Assembly: GCF_023217965.1 (NCBI RefSeq)
Contig: NZ_JALPSC010000001.1
Location: forward strand, 124,001-188,000
Direction of reading: 5' to 3'
Length of the DNA stretch: 64,000 nucleotides
Source: Prevotella sp. E13-27
GTDB lineage: Bacteria > Bacteroidota > Bacteroidia > Bacteroidales > Bacteroidaceae
A program made the translations under genes and the position numbers. How positions within the stretch are numbered: position 1 is the first letter of the stretch; each line of letters starts with the position of its first letter. Below are positions 15,164 through 24,628 of this stretch, piece by piece. The notes beneath the pieces were generated by a model. That model saw nothing but the letters and a program-made list of their open reading frames with translations, was not told the origin of the DNA and did not search any database.

Positions 15164-17233
15164 TTACCACTTAAGTGTGAACGATACCGACGGTATTATG
15201 CCGAAGAGCGATGTCTGAATGGCTTTTGTTCCAGATGGTGCATCGTCGTCGTTCTCAAAGCTGATGACATAAGGGTTATAACGGCAATAGGCATTATAGA
15301 CACCGAAAGCCCACTGACGGGTGAAGCGCTTGCCCACGGTGGTGTGGGTGGCGCTGATATCCAGGCGATGATAGGCAGGCGCACGATAGCCGTTGCGCTC
15401 AGCATAGTAATAATAGGTGGTGCCATCGACCTCATATTTCGCACTCGGAGCCGTGAGCGCCTGACCAGTGTTATAGCGCCACACTCCTGAGAACTCCCAC
15501 CGTCTAGACAACTGATACATTCCTACAATGGCAATGTCGTGACGACGGTCGTTGGATGCGGTGTACCACCTGCCGCCATTGATGCCGTCGATCTTGTTCT
15601 CCGACCACGACAGAGTGTAGCTCACCCAGCCCGTAAGCCTGCCCTTGTTCTTATGGGCACAGAGCTCCAAGCCATAGGCACGTCCCTTGCCACCAAGGAG
15701 GAGTCGTTCAATCTCAATCTCGGAATAGAACGACTTACCATCGCGATAGTCATAGACATTGCGTATGTCCTTATAATAGGTCTCGACAGAGAAGTCGTAA
15801 GAGCCGTCGGCAGTGATGCCCGCCCACCCAAGAGCCACTTGGTCAGCCTGTTCGGGCTTCACAATGTTACTGGTCATGGTATAGCGGTCGAAAGGCATGG
15901 ACATAGAGCCTGCACGTATGGCATGTATATCCTGAGAGGTACGGCTATAGCCGAATTTCAGGCTGTTATGGCGACCCAAGGGAACCTTAACGCTCACTCG
16001 CGGCTCAAGGTCGGCATAGGTTTTGATAAAACTGCCACTCGCAGGATTAATGGTGGACTGTATGTCACCATTGAAATCAATATCATAATAGGGAGAACCT
16101 CCAAGGACGCTGAACAGATGGAGTCGCATACCTGCCGAAAGCTCCAGCGCACGACCTATCTTCCACTCATCGTTGAGCCAAAGGGCACTGGTCCATGCCT
16201 TACGCGACTCTTTCTCATGCAGCAGGTTGATGTCCCACTCCGCCGATTTAAGTTGCAGGTAGGTGGACTCAAGACCATAGTTCAGCTTGTTAGTCTCAGT
16301 CACCTCCAATACCTGACTGTGGTTCAGCGTAAGGTGGCGTATGTAGCCTTTCATCCTGTAGCGTGTGTTGAAAATCTCAATGCCAACATCATCGTTGAAA
16401 TCACTATAGATGAGGTTTGTGTTTGCATAGTGGTGGTCGCCAAAAGTGTGAAGCCAGTTGACTGTAGCAGCAGTGTTGCCCCACTTCATGTCCATCAGCT
16501 CGTCGATGCCCATATTGTCACGCCCATGGAAGAACGACACAGCAAGGAAGTCCTTCGGCGTAAGGCGGAAGTTCAGTCGCATGTTACAGTCGTAGTAGTT
16601 CAGCGTATTGTCTTTATAGTCCTCAGTGCCAAGAAGGAACAGGTCCATATAGGAACGGCGACCGGCGAAGAGAAACGACGACTGACCTTTCTTTATAGGA
16701 CCCTCGGCCTGCAACTTTGCCGACAGCAGGCCAATGGTTCCGCCATAGTGATAGCGCTGCATGTCGCCAGGACGGGTGTCGATATCCAACACCGATGAGG
16801 TGCCTCCGCCCAACTGCGCCGGCACGAGGCCTTTATAGAGCGACGCATTGCCCATGGCATCGTCGTTGAACGTAGAGAAAAGGCCCATCAAATGGCCTGC
16901 ATTGTATATGGTCGCACCATCGAGGAGTATGAGGTTCTGGGCTGCCGTGCCGCCACGCACCTGATAGCCTCCGGCTCCGTCGCCCTCGCTCTTGACGCCA
17001 GGCAGCAGCTGTATGCCTTTTATTATGTCGCGCTCGCCAAACAATGCCGGCACCTTCGCAAGGGTGGCCATCTCTATTTTCTCAACACCTATCTGGGTTT
17101 CCTCCACACGTTTCATGGCCGAACGCGACGTCACCGTCACCTCCTGCAACGTGTCGTTCATCTCCACATGCTCGCTCTGAGCATTACAACATAGGGATGG
17201 AAATGCTAAAAAAAGGAAAAACATTCTTTTCAT
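15164..17233 (-). CDS. TonB-dependent outer membrane receptor
   Basis: The 690-residue protein has a signal peptide (MKRMFFLFLAFPSLCCNA), a TonB-box-like start ('LQEVTVTSRSAMK'), a plug ('LFGERDIIKGIQLLPGVKS', 'GGYQVRGGTAAQNLILLDGA') and a long beta-barrel ending in an aromatic residue (SVSFTLKW). It lacks the N-terminal carboxypeptidase-like repeat of SusC proteins. Paired with the DUF4249 lipoprotein it should import an unknown ligand with energy from TonB. The start at 17233 was chosen for the signal peptide; a TAACTTTG promoter element ends only six bases before it. Confidence 0.85.
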   Translation of the reverse strand: MKRMFFLFLAFPSLCCNAQSEHVEMNDTLQEVTVTSRSAMKRVEETQIGVEKIEMATLAKVPALFGERDIIKGIQLLPGVKSEGDGAGGYQVRGGTAAQNLILLDGATIYNAGHLMGLFSTFNDDAMGNASLYKGLVPAQLGGGTSSVLDIDTRPGDMQRYHYGGTIGLLSAKLQAEGPIKKGQSSFLFAGRRSYMDLFLLGTEDYKDNTLNYYDCNMRLNFRLTPKDFLAVSFFHGRDNMGIDELMDMKWGNTAATVNWLHTFGDHHYANTNLIYSDFNDDVGIEIFNTRYRMKGYIRHLTLNHSQVLEVTETNKLNYGLESTYLQLKSAEWDINLLHEKESRKAWTSALWLNDEWKIGRALELSAGMRLHLFSVLGGSPYYDIDFNGDIQSTINPASGSFIKTYADLEPRVSVKVPLGRHNSLKFGYSRTSQDIHAIRAGSMSMPFDRYTMTSNIVKPEQADQVALGWAGITADGSYDFSVETYYKDIRNVYDYRDGKSFYSEIEIERLLLGGKGRAYGLELCAHKNKGRLTGWVSYTLSWSENKIDGINGGRWYTASNDRRHDIAIVGMYQLSRRWEFSGVWRYNTGQALTAPSAKYEVDGTTYYYYAERNGYRAPAYHRLDISATHTTVGKRFTRQWAFGVYNAYCRYNPYVISFENDDDAPSGTKAIQTSLFGIIPSVSFTLKW

Positions 17234-17239
17234 CGGCTG

Positions 17240-17266
17240 CAAAGTTACGATTAATTTATATTTTTG
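17240..17266. promoter_or_regulatory. Divergent promoter pair between TonB receptor and nuclease-family gene
   Basis: TAACTTTG on the minus strand (17240-17247) and TATTTTTG on the plus strand (17259-17266) are -7 elements facing apart and only 11 bases separate them, so the two polymerases should compete for the site. The minus element leaves almost no leader before the TonB receptor ATG. Confidence 0.6.
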
Positions 17267-17290
17267 CCAAAGGAATATACTATTTACGAC

Positions 17291-18205
17291 ATGCTATCAC
17301 TATTTTTGTCTGTTTTTCTCACGTTTGTAGAGCTTAACTGCGAGAATCTCTTCGACTGCAGGCATGACTCCCTGAAACAGGACACGGAGTTCACGCCTGA
17401 GGGCGGCCGTCACTGGACACGCACCAAATACTGGACGAAGCTGAACCATATAGGTCAGGAGATATTATCGTGTTCAGACGATCTTCCCGACATAGTGGCT
17501 CTCTGCGAGGTAGAGAACGATACGGTGATTCACGACCTCACGCGCCGCTCGCTGCTTCGCAATGCCGGCTACGAGTACCTGATGACAGAGTCGCCCGACG
17601 TTCGCGGCATAGACGTGGCGCTGCTCTATCAACCCATGAGGTTCTTACCGCTGTGCTACGACTACATTGAGGTGGAGCCGCTGAAAGACATGCGACCCAC
17701 GCGCGACATACTTTATGTAAAAGGTGTGACACAGAAACTTGACACGCTTCACCTGTTCGTTGTTCACGCTCCAAGCCGCTATGGTGGCGAGAAAGCTTCA
17801 CGACCTTACCGCATGCAGGTGGCGAAGACGCTAATAAAGGCTATGGAACCTCTGAGAGGAAGCAACGTCATCGTAACAGGCGACTTTAACGACTATGCCG
17901 ACAGCGAGGCAATGAAGTATCTGGAGCGATGTGGACTGACGAACATCAGCCACAATGCCAAGGGCTGCCATGGAACAGCAAAGGGCACATACCGATACAA
18001 TGGGGAATGGCATTCACTCGACCACTTCCTACTATCAGCACCTCTGCTGCCAAGACTGAAAGATGTATATATCAACGATGCGCCGTTCCTGTTGGAAGAA
18101 GAGCCTGTCTATGGTGGCAGACGACCGCGACGCAGCTTCACAGGATTCAGATACAACAAAAACGGATTCAGCGACCATCTGCCGCTCGTCATCCGATTAT
18201 TATAG
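17291..18205 (+). CDS. Endonuclease/exonuclease/phosphatase family protein
   Basis: A 304-residue member of the EEP superfamily, metal-dependent phosphoesterases acting on nucleic acids, lipids or nucleotides. Seen motifs: 'ELNCENLFD' (first metal Asn/Glu), 'DIVALCEVEND' (metal Glu), 'RGIDVALLYQP', 'HAPSRYGG', 'VIVTGDFNDYAD' and the terminal 'HSLDHFLLS' ... 'FSDHLPLVI' with the catalytic Asp-His. The opening MLSLFLSVFLTFV is hydrophobic and may be a signal peptide, so export is possible. The substrate is not known. Confidence 0.85.
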   Translation: MLSLFLSVFLTFVELNCENLFDCRHDSLKQDTEFTPEGGRHWTRTKYWTKLNHIGQEILSCSDDLPDIVALCEVENDTVIHDLTRRSLLRNAGYEYLMTESPDVRGIDVALLYQPMRFLPLCYDYIEVEPLKDMRPTRDILYVKGVTQKLDTLHLFVVHAPSRYGGEKASRPYRMQVAKTLIKAMEPLRGSNVIVTGDFNDYADSEAMKYLERCGLTNISHNAKGCHGTAKGTYRYNGEWHSLDHFLLSAPLLPRLKDVYINDAPFLLEEEPVYGGRRPRRSFTGFRYNKNGFSDHLPLVIRLL

Positions 18206-18211
18206 TATATA

Positions 18212-18243
18212 TTTGCTTTTATCGCGTTTTTTCACTACTTTTG
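18212..18243 (+). promoter_or_regulatory. Bacteroidetes promoter for the C1B peptidase gene
   Basis: TTTG (18212-18215), a 20-bp spacer and TACTTTTG (18236-18243) lie 29 bases before the ATG at 18273. Confidence 0.75.
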
Positions 18244-18272
18244 TAACCGAAAAGAAATACATACAGACAAAC

Positions 18273-19676
18273 ATGAAACAGACAATCATTATCACAAGCA
18301 TGCTGGCGATGGCACTTACGACATCGGCACAGACGGCAAAAGAAGGCGGCATCAGCGAACAGATGCTGCGAGAGATACAGAAAGAGCAGAAGATAGAGGG
18401 CGCTGGACAGGTGCTCATGAACGCAGTGGCAGGCAACTCAATTGATGACCTGACACGCAGTCACGCTAACTCAGGCGAGCTGGACACCTACTTCAGTGTG
18501 GAGACGAAGAAACAGACAATAACCGACCAGAAGCAGTCGGGACGCTGCTGGATGTTCAGCGGAATGAACGTGCTGCGCGGCGACTTCCAGAAGCGCACAG
18601 ACTCGCTGACAGTGAGTTTCTCACAGGCATACCTTTTCTTCTGGGATCAGCTGGAGAAAGCAAACCTCATGCTGCAAGGCGTCATAGACACAGGCACAAA
18701 ACCTATTGACGACCAGCGAGTACAGTTCTTCTTCCACTACCCCATTGGAGACGGTGGCACATTCTGTGGCGTGGCTGACTTGGCTGACAAGTACGGACTG
18801 GTGCCAGCAGAGGTGATGCCAGAGACGTTCTCGAGCGACAACACCAACCGAGCAAGGGCTCTCGTAGCATCAAAGCTGCGCGAATATGGTCTGCAGCTGC
18901 GTGAGATGGTGCAGAAGGGAAAGAAGGGAAGTGCACTGGAGAAGGCAAAGACACGCATGCTGAGTCAGATATACCACATGCTGCAGTTCACCATTGGCAA
19001 TCCTCCTACGAAGTTCACATACGCCTTCAAGGACAGCAACGGAAAGGCTGTAGGCGAAGCAAAGGAATACACACCACTGTCGTTCTACAAAGAGACCGTA
19101 GGCAAGAATCTCAACGGCACCTTCATAATGGTGATGAACGACCCACGACGCGAATACTATAAGACCTACGAGGTGGAGTATGACCGCCATACCTACGACG
19201 GACACAACTGGAAGTACTTGAACCTGCCTATGGACGACATAGAGCAGATGGCAATAGCAGCTCTTAAGGACGGACGCAAGCTCTACTCAAGCTATGACGT
19301 GGCAAAGTTCCTCGACCGCAAACGCGGATATGCCGACCTTGAGAACTTCGACTACGGCTCACTCTTCGGCACCACGTTCAGCATGTCGAAGGCCGACAGA
19401 ATAGCGACATTCGACAGCGGCTCTACCCACGCCATGACGCTCACGGCAGTAGATCTTGACAGCAAGGGCAAGGCAAAGAAATGGAAGGTTGAGAACTCAT
19501 GGGGCTCATCATGGGGACAGCAGGGTTGCATGATCATGACCGACCGCTGGTTCCGTGAGTTCATGTTCCGACTGGTAGTGCCCAACGAATATGTGCCCGA
19601 GAAAATAATGAAGGCCTTCCAGACACAGCCAGTAATGGTAATGCCGGAAGACCCATTGTTCCAGTTCGACGAATAG
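18273..19676 (+). CDS. C1B family cysteine aminopeptidase, exported
   Basis: The 467-residue protein resembles bleomycin hydrolase/PepC, a papain-fold aminopeptidase. Catalytic residues are clear: Gln and Cys in 'DQKQSGRCWMFSG', His in 'GSTHAMTLTAVD', Asn in 'KVENSWGSSWGQQG'. Unlike the cytoplasmic enzymes it starts with a signal peptide (MKQTIIITSMLAMALTTSA), so it probably works in the periplasm or outside, as is usual in Bacteroidales. The start follows from the signal peptide and the promoter; the open frame runs 70 codons further upstream without meaning. Confidence 0.9.
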   Translation: MKQTIIITSMLAMALTTSAQTAKEGGISEQMLREIQKEQKIEGAGQVLMNAVAGNSIDDLTRSHANSGELDTYFSVETKKQTITDQKQSGRCWMFSGMNVLRGDFQKRTDSLTVSFSQAYLFFWDQLEKANLMLQGVIDTGTKPIDDQRVQFFFHYPIGDGGTFCGVADLADKYGLVPAEVMPETFSSDNTNRARALVASKLREYGLQLREMVQKGKKGSALEKAKTRMLSQIYHMLQFTIGNPPTKFTYAFKDSNGKAVGEAKEYTPLSFYKETVGKNLNGTFIMVMNDPRREYYKTYEVEYDRHTYDGHNWKYLNLPMDDIEQMAIAALKDGRKLYSSYDVAKFLDRKRGYADLENFDYGSLFGTTFSMSKADRIATFDSGSTHAMTLTAVDLDSKGKAKKWKVENSWGSSWGQQGCMIMTDRWFREFMFRLVVPNEYVPEKIMKAFQTQPVMVMPEDPLFQFDE

Positions 19677-19719
19677 TCCATTCGACTATAGATAATGACT
19701 ATAGACTACAGACTTTAGA

Positions 19720-20850
19720 CTATTTGAATAGTCTTTTATCAGCAAGCTTTTCGGCAAGCTGTTCCGACTGTTCAGAGAGTTTGCCTTTGAGATACATCTC
19801 AATAATCAGTGAGGCTATCGGAGCCGCCATGTCGGCACCGAAGCCTCCATTTTCTATATATACGGCAACGGCAATCTTGGGATGGCCCATGGGAGCGAAA
19901 CCAATAAAAGCGGAGTGGTCGCGTCCAGGGTTCTCAATGGTGCCCGTCTTTCCACATATCTTATATTTAGGAGTGTTTATCTTCTCGGCAGTACCCGACT
20001 CCACCGCCATCCGCATGCCTTCGATGACAGGCTTATAGGCCTTAGGACTCACCTTCGTGTGACGACGCTCCTTAAAGCGCTTAGCAAGAGGGTGCTCCTT
20101 GGTGTCCTTATAGATATGGGGCACATGGTACTCGCCTTTGTTGGCTATCGTCACAGCAAGATTACACATCTGCAACGGCGTCATGGTGACATCGCCCTGT
20201 CCCATGCCAGCCCAGATGATGGTCTTGCCGTCCCATCCGTTCTTATAACGACGGTTCAGATAGTTGGAGTTTGCCAACAATCCACCCATCTCGCCAGGCA
20301 TGTCAATGATTAGCGGTCCACCAAGGCCCATGCTGCGCATATAGTCGCGCCATGTGTCAACAGCCTCATCGCGACTCTCATACATGAACTCGTCGTTAAT
20401 CATCGAGGCGAAGGTCTGCAGGAACCATGTGTTACACGAGTATGCCAACGCTTCCTTCAAGCTCAAAGGCGAGCTGTGCTTGTGACAGTTTACACGGATG
20501 TTGCCGTCAAGGAAACTGCCACTGCACTCAATCTTCATCTCGTCGGTGATGACACCTTCTGACAGCATTGCCAGCGCCTGCGCGGTCTTGAACGTAGAGC
20601 CTGGAGCATAAGCCTTGGCAATGGCAAGACTGACGTTAGGTCCCTGTGGTGAGTTCGTTGCCAAACAGAGTATCTCGCCAGTCTCAGGACGTATTGCAAC
20701 GATGCTGCCCTGCTTTCCCTTTAGAAGTGTCTCACCCAACTGCTGGACAAGAGGACGTATGGTGAGAGGAGCATCAGTAGGCAAGCCCTGGGCTGCTACG
20801 GAAATGGCTCCACATGAAAAGGCTATTACTGCAATTATTTTTCTAAACAT
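19720..20850 (-). CDS. Penicillin-binding transpeptidase domain protein, exported
   Basis: A 376-residue single-domain transpeptidase of the FtsI/PBP2 type. The three active-site motifs are visible: 'APGSTFKTAQ' (Ser nucleophile), 'YSCNTWF' (SxN) and 'ICGKTGTIEN' (KTG). A cleavable signal (MFRKIIAVIAFSCGAISVAA) replaces the usual membrane anchor and dimerisation domain, so the protein is much shorter than PBP2 or FtsI. It may act in specialised peptidoglycan cross-linking or as a beta-lactam-binding protein. It converges with the C1B peptidase gene; a short run of GACTATAG-like repeats lies between the stops. Confidence 0.85.
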   Translation of the reverse strand: MFRKIIAVIAFSCGAISVAAQGLPTDAPLTIRPLVQQLGETLLKGKQGSIVAIRPETGEILCLATNSPQGPNVSLAIAKAYAPGSTFKTAQALAMLSEGVITDEMKIECSGSFLDGNIRVNCHKHSSPLSLKEALAYSCNTWFLQTFASMINDEFMYESRDEAVDTWRDYMRSMGLGGPLIIDMPGEMGGLLANSNYLNRRYKNGWDGKTIIWAGMGQGDVTMTPLQMCNLAVTIANKGEYHVPHIYKDTKEHPLAKRFKERRHTKVSPKAYKPVIEGMRMAVESGTAEKINTPKYKICGKTGTIENPGRDHSAFIGFAPMGHPKIAVAVYIENGGFGADMAAPIASLIIEMYLKGKLSEQSEQLAEKLADKRLFK

Positions 20851-20890
20851 CTGAGCTGCTGTTTTTGCGACAATTAGTAGTGTTTATAGT

Positions 20891-20922
20891 AAAGAAAAAC
20901 GCAACTTCGTGCGAAGTTGCGT
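20891..20922 (-). terminator. Terminator of the initiator tRNA gene
   Basis: On the minus strand the stem ACGCAACTTCG / CGAAGTTGCGT (20899-20922) is followed by TTTTCTTT. It lies eight bases after the tRNA. Confidence 0.85.
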
Positions 20923-20930
20923 CTAAATAG

Positions 20931-21003
20931 TTGCGGAGGCAAGACTCGAACATGCGACCTCCAGGTTATGAGCCTGGCGAGCTACCAACTGCTCCACTCC
21001 GCG
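20931..21003 (-). tRNA. Initiator tRNA-Met (CAT)
   Basis: The cloverleaf has anticodon loop CTCATAA with CAT anticodon. The acceptor pairs from the second base while position 1 (C) faces A72, the unpaired end that marks initiator tRNA; the anticodon stem ends AGG/CCT rather than the GGG/CCC of E. coli. CCA is not encoded. The discriminator is A. Confidence 0.9.
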
Positions 21004-21102
21004 ATGTTTTTTCAAAAGCGAGTGCAAAGGTACTGCTTTTTTTTTAAACAGACAAACTTTTGTATAACTTTTTTGTAAAAAATCATTTTTTGCCCGTTTT
21101 TA

Positions 21103-21134
21103 TTTGGACATTTGAAATAAAAACAATAATTTTG
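21103..21134 (+). promoter_or_regulatory. Bacteroidetes promoter for the tetR-fabG pair
   Basis: TTTG (21103-21106), a 20-bp spacer and TAATTTTG (21127-21134) lie 29 bases before the TetR start at 21164. Confidence 0.7.
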
Positions 21135-21163
21135 CACACGTCATAGATAATGTGCAATCAATT

Positions 21164-21757
21164 ATGTCAATATCAAAAACTAGACAACTATTAGTTGACG
21201 TAGCACGCCAACTGTTCGCAAAGAACGGTTTGGAGAACACAACCATGAACGATATTGCGCAAGCATCGGGCAAGGGGCGTCGTACGCTTTACACCTATTT
21301 TAAATCAAAAGAGGACATATACTACGCTGTCATCGAGACAGAGTTGGAACGCCTCAGCGACAAGCTCGACGAAGTGGCTGCGCGCAAAATCAGTCCTCAC
21401 GAAAAGGTTATTGAACTCATCTACACCCATCTGAACATGATACGTGAGACTGTGGTGCGCAACGGTAACCTGCGTGCCGAGTTCTTCCGCAACATCTGGA
21501 TGGTGGAGAAAGTGCGCAAGCACTTCGACCTGGCAGAGGTGGAACTGTTCCGCAAGGTGTTTGCCGAGGGAAAAGATGAAGGCGAGTTCGATATTGAGAA
21601 CGTGAACCTCGTGGCAGACATCTGTCACTACTGTATCAAGGGTCTTGAAGTGCCTTACATCTATGGCCGCATAGCCCACGGAATGAAAGAGGAAGACACT
21701 AAGCCACAGGTGGCGAAGTTCGTCTATGGCGCTCTTGGAAAGCAGAAACAAATCTGA
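21164..21757 (+). CDS. TetR-family transcriptional regulator
   Basis: Residues 1-50 form the TetR helix-turn-helix: 'LLVDVARQLFAKNGLENTTM', 'IAQASGKGRRTLYTYFKSKE'. The remaining 150 residues are an all-helical ligand or dimer domain with no recognisable ligand site. The start used is the ATG at 21164; a GTG four codons earlier is possible. The gene precedes fabG by 42 bases in the same direction, suggesting a shared transcript and a link to fatty acid metabolism, which is inference. Confidence 0.85.
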   Translation: MSISKTRQLLVDVARQLFAKNGLENTTMNDIAQASGKGRRTLYTYFKSKEDIYYAVIETELERLSDKLDEVAARKISPHEKVIELIYTHLNMIRETVVRNGNLRAEFFRNIWMVEKVRKHFDLAEVELFRKVFAEGKDEGEFDIENVNLVADICHYCIKGLEVPYIYGRIAHGMKEEDTKPQVAKFVYGALGKQKQI

Positions 21758-21799
21758 GAAAGACAAACATTATCATTATAACAATAGAAGAAAAAGAAA

Positions 21800-22537
21800 A
21801 TGGGATTATTAACAGGTAAGACTGCACTCATCACTGGTGCAGCACGTGGCATTGGCAAAGCCATTGCACTGAAGTTTGCCGCTGAAGGCGCTAACATTGC
21901 ATTCACAGACCTCGCTGTCAACGAAGAGACAGAGAAAGAGATTGCAGCTCTCGGCGTAAAGGCTAAGAGCTATGCATCAAACGCTGCCGACTTCGCTCAG
22001 ACAGAGGAAGTGGTAAAGGCTGTAAAGGAAGAGTTTGGCTCAATAGACATTCTCGTTAACAACGCCGGCATCACCAAGGACGGACTGATGCTCCGCATGA
22101 CTGAGCAGCAGTGGGATGCTGTTATCGCAGTAAACCTCAAGTCGGCTTTCAACTTCATACACGCTTGTGTTCCTGTGATGATGCGCCAGCGCGGCGGTTC
22201 AATCATCAACATGGCATCAGTTGTAGGCGTTCACGGAAATGCTGGTCAGGCAAACTACGCTGCATCAAAGGCAGGACTCATAGCACTGGCTAAGTCTATC
22301 GGTCAGGAGATGGGACCAAAGGGCATCCGCGCCAACGCCATTGCTCCAGGCTTTATTGACACAGCAATGACACAGGCTCTGCCCGATGAGGTTCGCAAGG
22401 AGTGGTGCAACAAGATTCCTCTCCGTCGTGGAGGTACTGTTGACGACATTGCAAACTGCGCTGTGTTCCTCGCTTCTGACATGTCAAGCTACATCAGCGG
22501 ACAGGTCATCCAGGTTGACGGTGGCATGAACATGTAA
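21800..22537 (+). CDS. fabG: 3-oxoacyl-ACP reductase
   Basis: FabG reduces 3-oxoacyl-ACP with NADPH in the fatty acid elongation cycle. The 245-residue protein has the Rossmann glycine motif 'ITGAARGIGKAIA', 'NNAGITKDGL', the catalytic Ser in 'IINMASVVG', Tyr and Lys in 'YAASKAG' and the terminal 'GQVIQVDGGMNM'. All are typical of true FabG rather than a generic short-chain dehydrogenase. It follows a TetR gene and ends at a bidirectional terminator. Confidence 0.9.
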   Translation: MGLLTGKTALITGAARGIGKAIALKFAAEGANIAFTDLAVNEETEKEIAALGVKAKSYASNAADFAQTEEVVKAVKEEFGSIDILVNNAGITKDGLMLRMTEQQWDAVIAVNLKSAFNFIHACVPVMMRQRGGSIINMASVVGVHGNAGQANYAASKAGLIALAKSIGQEMGPKGIRANAIAPGFIDTAMTQALPDEVRKEWCNKIPLRRGGTVDDIANCAVFLASDMSSYISGQVIQVDGGMNM

Positions 22538-22554
22538 TCAAATAAAAACGCGCT

Positions 22555-22600
22555 AAAAAAGAATCGGTCGGTACCAAGGTGTACTGACCGATTCTGCTTT
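22555..22600. terminator. Bidirectional terminator between fabG and cysK
   Basis: The stem GAATCGGTC / GACCGATTC (22561-22569 and 22586-22594) has an A run before it and a T run after it, serving both converging genes. Confidence 0.85.
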
Positions 22601-22617
22601 TTATAACGTCTGAAATA

Positions 22618-23565
22618 TTAAAGTGGATAGTCCTCGAAAGCGTAGAGTACGGTAGAGAGGTAGCGCTCACCTGTGTCAGGCAGCAGCACCACAATCTTCT
22701 TGCCCTTGTTCTCTGGGCGCTTTGCCACCTGAATGGCTGCGTAGAGAGCAGCACCGGCAGAGATACCTACAAGCAGGCCTTCTGACTGGGCAATCTCGCG
22801 ACCTGTACGGATAGCATCGTCGTTTTCAACATCAAAGACCTCGTCGATGATATCAGAGTTGTAGGTCTTGGGGATGAAGCCGGCACCTATACCCTGAATC
22901 TTGTGAGGGCCGCTCTGACCACCGTTAAGAACCGGGCTTGACTTTGGCTCTACGGCAATGACCTGAACATTGGGGTTCTGCTCCTTCAGATACTTACCTG
23001 TACCGCTGATAGTACCACCTGTACCAACTCCTGCCACGAAGATGTCCACCTTTCCATCGGTGTCGCGCCAGATCTCAGGACCTGTTGTAGCGTAGTGCTT
23101 AGCGGGGTTAGCGGCGTTCTCAAACTGCTGCAGGATAACAGATCCTGGGATTGAGTTGCGCAGTTCCTCAGCAGCGCGGATGGCACCAGGCATGCCGTCC
23201 TTTCCAGAGGTGAGACGAACCTCAGCACCATAAGCTTTCACGAGGTTACGACGCTCCACGCTCATGGTCTCGGGCATGGTAAGGATAAGGTGGTAGCCCT
23301 TAACGGCAGACACCAGTGCCAGTCCTACGCCCGTATTTCCGCTGGTAGGTTCAATGATGGTTGCGCCGGGCTTCAAGATGCCCTTAGCCTCTGCATCCTC
23401 AATCATCGCCAGTGCGATACGATCCTTCACGCTACCGCCAGGATTAAAGAACTCTACTTTGGCAATAACAGGAGTCTCCAGACCCTTTGCCTGTGAATAC
23501 TTGTTGAGCTCCAGAAGTGGGGTGTTGCCGACGAGCTCAGTCAGCTGCTTTGCAATTTTACTCAT
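22618..23565 (-). CDS. cysK: Cysteine synthase A (O-acetylserine sulfhydrylase)
   Basis: CysK makes cysteine from O-acetylserine and sulfide with PLP. The protein of 315 residues shows '[10 protein letters not shown]', the PLP lysine in '[14 protein letters not shown]', the substrate loop '[12 protein letters not shown]', the phosphate-binding '[15 protein letters not shown]' and 'GISAGAAL' with the terminal '[12 protein letters not shown]'. The ATG at 23565 follows AAGGATAAGG and matches the family start; the frame runs 29 codons further without sense. It fits with the metY gene later in the window for sulfur assimilation. Confidence 0.9.
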   Translation of the reverse strand: MSKIAKQLTELVGNTPLLELNKYSQAKGLETPVIAKVEFFNPGGSVKDRIALAMIEDAEAKGILKPGATIIEPTSGNTGVGLALVSAVKGYHLILTMPETMSVERRNLVKAYGAEVRLTSGKDGMPGAIRAAEELRNSIPGSVILQQFENAANPAKHYATTGPEIWRDTDGKVDIFVAGVGTGGTISGTGKYLKEQNPNVQVIAVEPKSSPVLNGGQSGPHKIQGIGAGFIPKTYNSDIIDEVFDVENDDAIRTGREIAQSEGLLVGISAGAALYAAIQVAKRPENKGKKIVVLLPDTGERYLSTVLYAFEDYPL

Positions 23566-23649
23566 AACCTTATCCTTTTTAAAATTAAACAATATTTCAT
23601 TATTACCTTTTGTCGACATATCGTTATTAAAACTTATTGTTCGACGGTG

Positions 23650-23764
23650 CAAAGGTAAGGCGTTTTCTGCATACCCACAATACCCTTAGCTTGTTATTCT
23701 CATACCATATTTGTGGTATTTCGCTATTTTCTGTCGTTTTTTCGCCCAGTTTGCACTACCTTTG
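23650..23764. promoter_or_regulatory. Divergent cysK/tcdA promoters with a central palindrome
   Basis: The -7 element of cysK is TACCTTTG on the minus strand (23650-23657); that of tcdA is TACCTTTG on the plus strand (23757-23764). Between them ATACCATATTTGTGGTAT (23702-23719) is a perfect 6-bp inverted repeat with a 6-bp centre, the shape of a LysR- or dimeric-regulator site, and a half-related ATACCCACAATACCC lies at about 23670. A sulfur-responsive regulator is a guess. Confidence 0.5.
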
Positions 23765-23785
23765 CACCCAGAATCAAGAAGAATT

Positions 23786-24628
23786 ATGGCAATAGATAGT
23801 GCAATATTTCGAAGAAGTGAGCTTCTGTTAGGCAAGGAGGCAATGGAACGCATTGCTCAGAAGCGGGTTATAATCTTTGGTGTGGGCGGCGTAGGCTCGT
23901 GGTGCGCAGAGAGTCTGGTGCGAAGCGGCATCCACCATTTAACCATTGTAGATAGCGATTGTGTGAGCATCACCAACATCAATCGCCAACTTATGGCAAC
24001 TACAAAGACCGTTGGACAGCCAAAGGTGGAAGTATTAAAAGAACGTCTGCTCAGCATCAATCCCCAAGCAGAGATAAACGCCCTGCAGCAGATATTCTCG
24101 GAAGAGAGTGCCTCTATGTTTTGCTTGGAGAACTACGACTACATCATCGATGCCATCGACTCACTGAAGGATAAGGCCGCTCTTATTCTCTTGGCTTGTA
24201 AGACAAATGCAAAACTCTTCTCATCTATGGGCGCCGCATTGAAACTCGACCCCACCCGCATCAAGGTCACTGAGTTCTGGAAGGTGCAGGGCGACCCGTT
24301 GGCACGCGCCATCCGCAAAAAATTCAAGGCTCTGAGTAAGCGAGCGGAGAGCGATGCTCGCATCAGCTCTCCCGAGCATGAAGAGGCTCGACCGAAGGTC
24401 AAGCATATGGGACAATACCCAGAAAAGAAGTTTCAAGTGGTTTATAGCGACGAACTACTTGAGAACCTTGGCTGTCCGCCTGACGACGAAGAGATCCCCT
24501 CAACTTTCAACAAGCCCCAGACCAACGGTTCCCTTTCCCACATCACCGCTATCTTCGGCTTCACATTGGCTGGTCTCGTTATTTCGGACGCAGTGGGACA
24601 CGCTTCGACTGAAACTGCACACTACTGA
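23786..24628 (+). CDS. tcdA: tRNA threonylcarbamoyladenosine dehydratase
   Basis: TcdA (CsdL) is an E1-like enzyme that uses ATP to cyclise t6A37 in ANN-decoding tRNAs. The 280-residue protein has 'RRSELLLGKEAMERI', the nucleotide-binding 'IIFGVGGVGSWCAESLVRSG', 'VDSDCVSITNINRQL' with the adenylation Arg/Gln, 'DAIDSLKDKAAL' and the family-specific tail 'GSLSHITAIFGFTLAGLVI'. The start is placed at 23786 after AGAAG; upstream codons have no sense. Confidence 0.85.
   Translation: MAIDSAIFRRSELLLGKEAMERIAQKRVIIFGVGGVGSWCAESLVRSGIHHLTIVDSDCVSITNINRQLMATTKTVGQPKVEVLKERLLSINPQAEINALQQIFSEESASMFCLENYDYIIDAIDSLKDKAALILLACKTNAKLFSSMGAALKLDPTRIKVTEFWKVQGDPLARAIRKKFKALSKRAESDARISSPEHEEARPKVKHMGQYPEKKFQVVYSDELLENLGCPPDDEEIPSTFNKPQTNGSLSHITAIFGFTLAGLVISDAVGHASTETAHY

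Noticed and set aside
15539..16798. A 419-codon plus-strand frame
   Set aside because: It is the complement of the TonB receptor gene, caused by its GC-rich codon use; no start signals or family features.
21060..21150. Second tRNA gene near the initiator tRNA
   Set aside because: Only T-rich spacer and the promoter of the TetR gene are seen.
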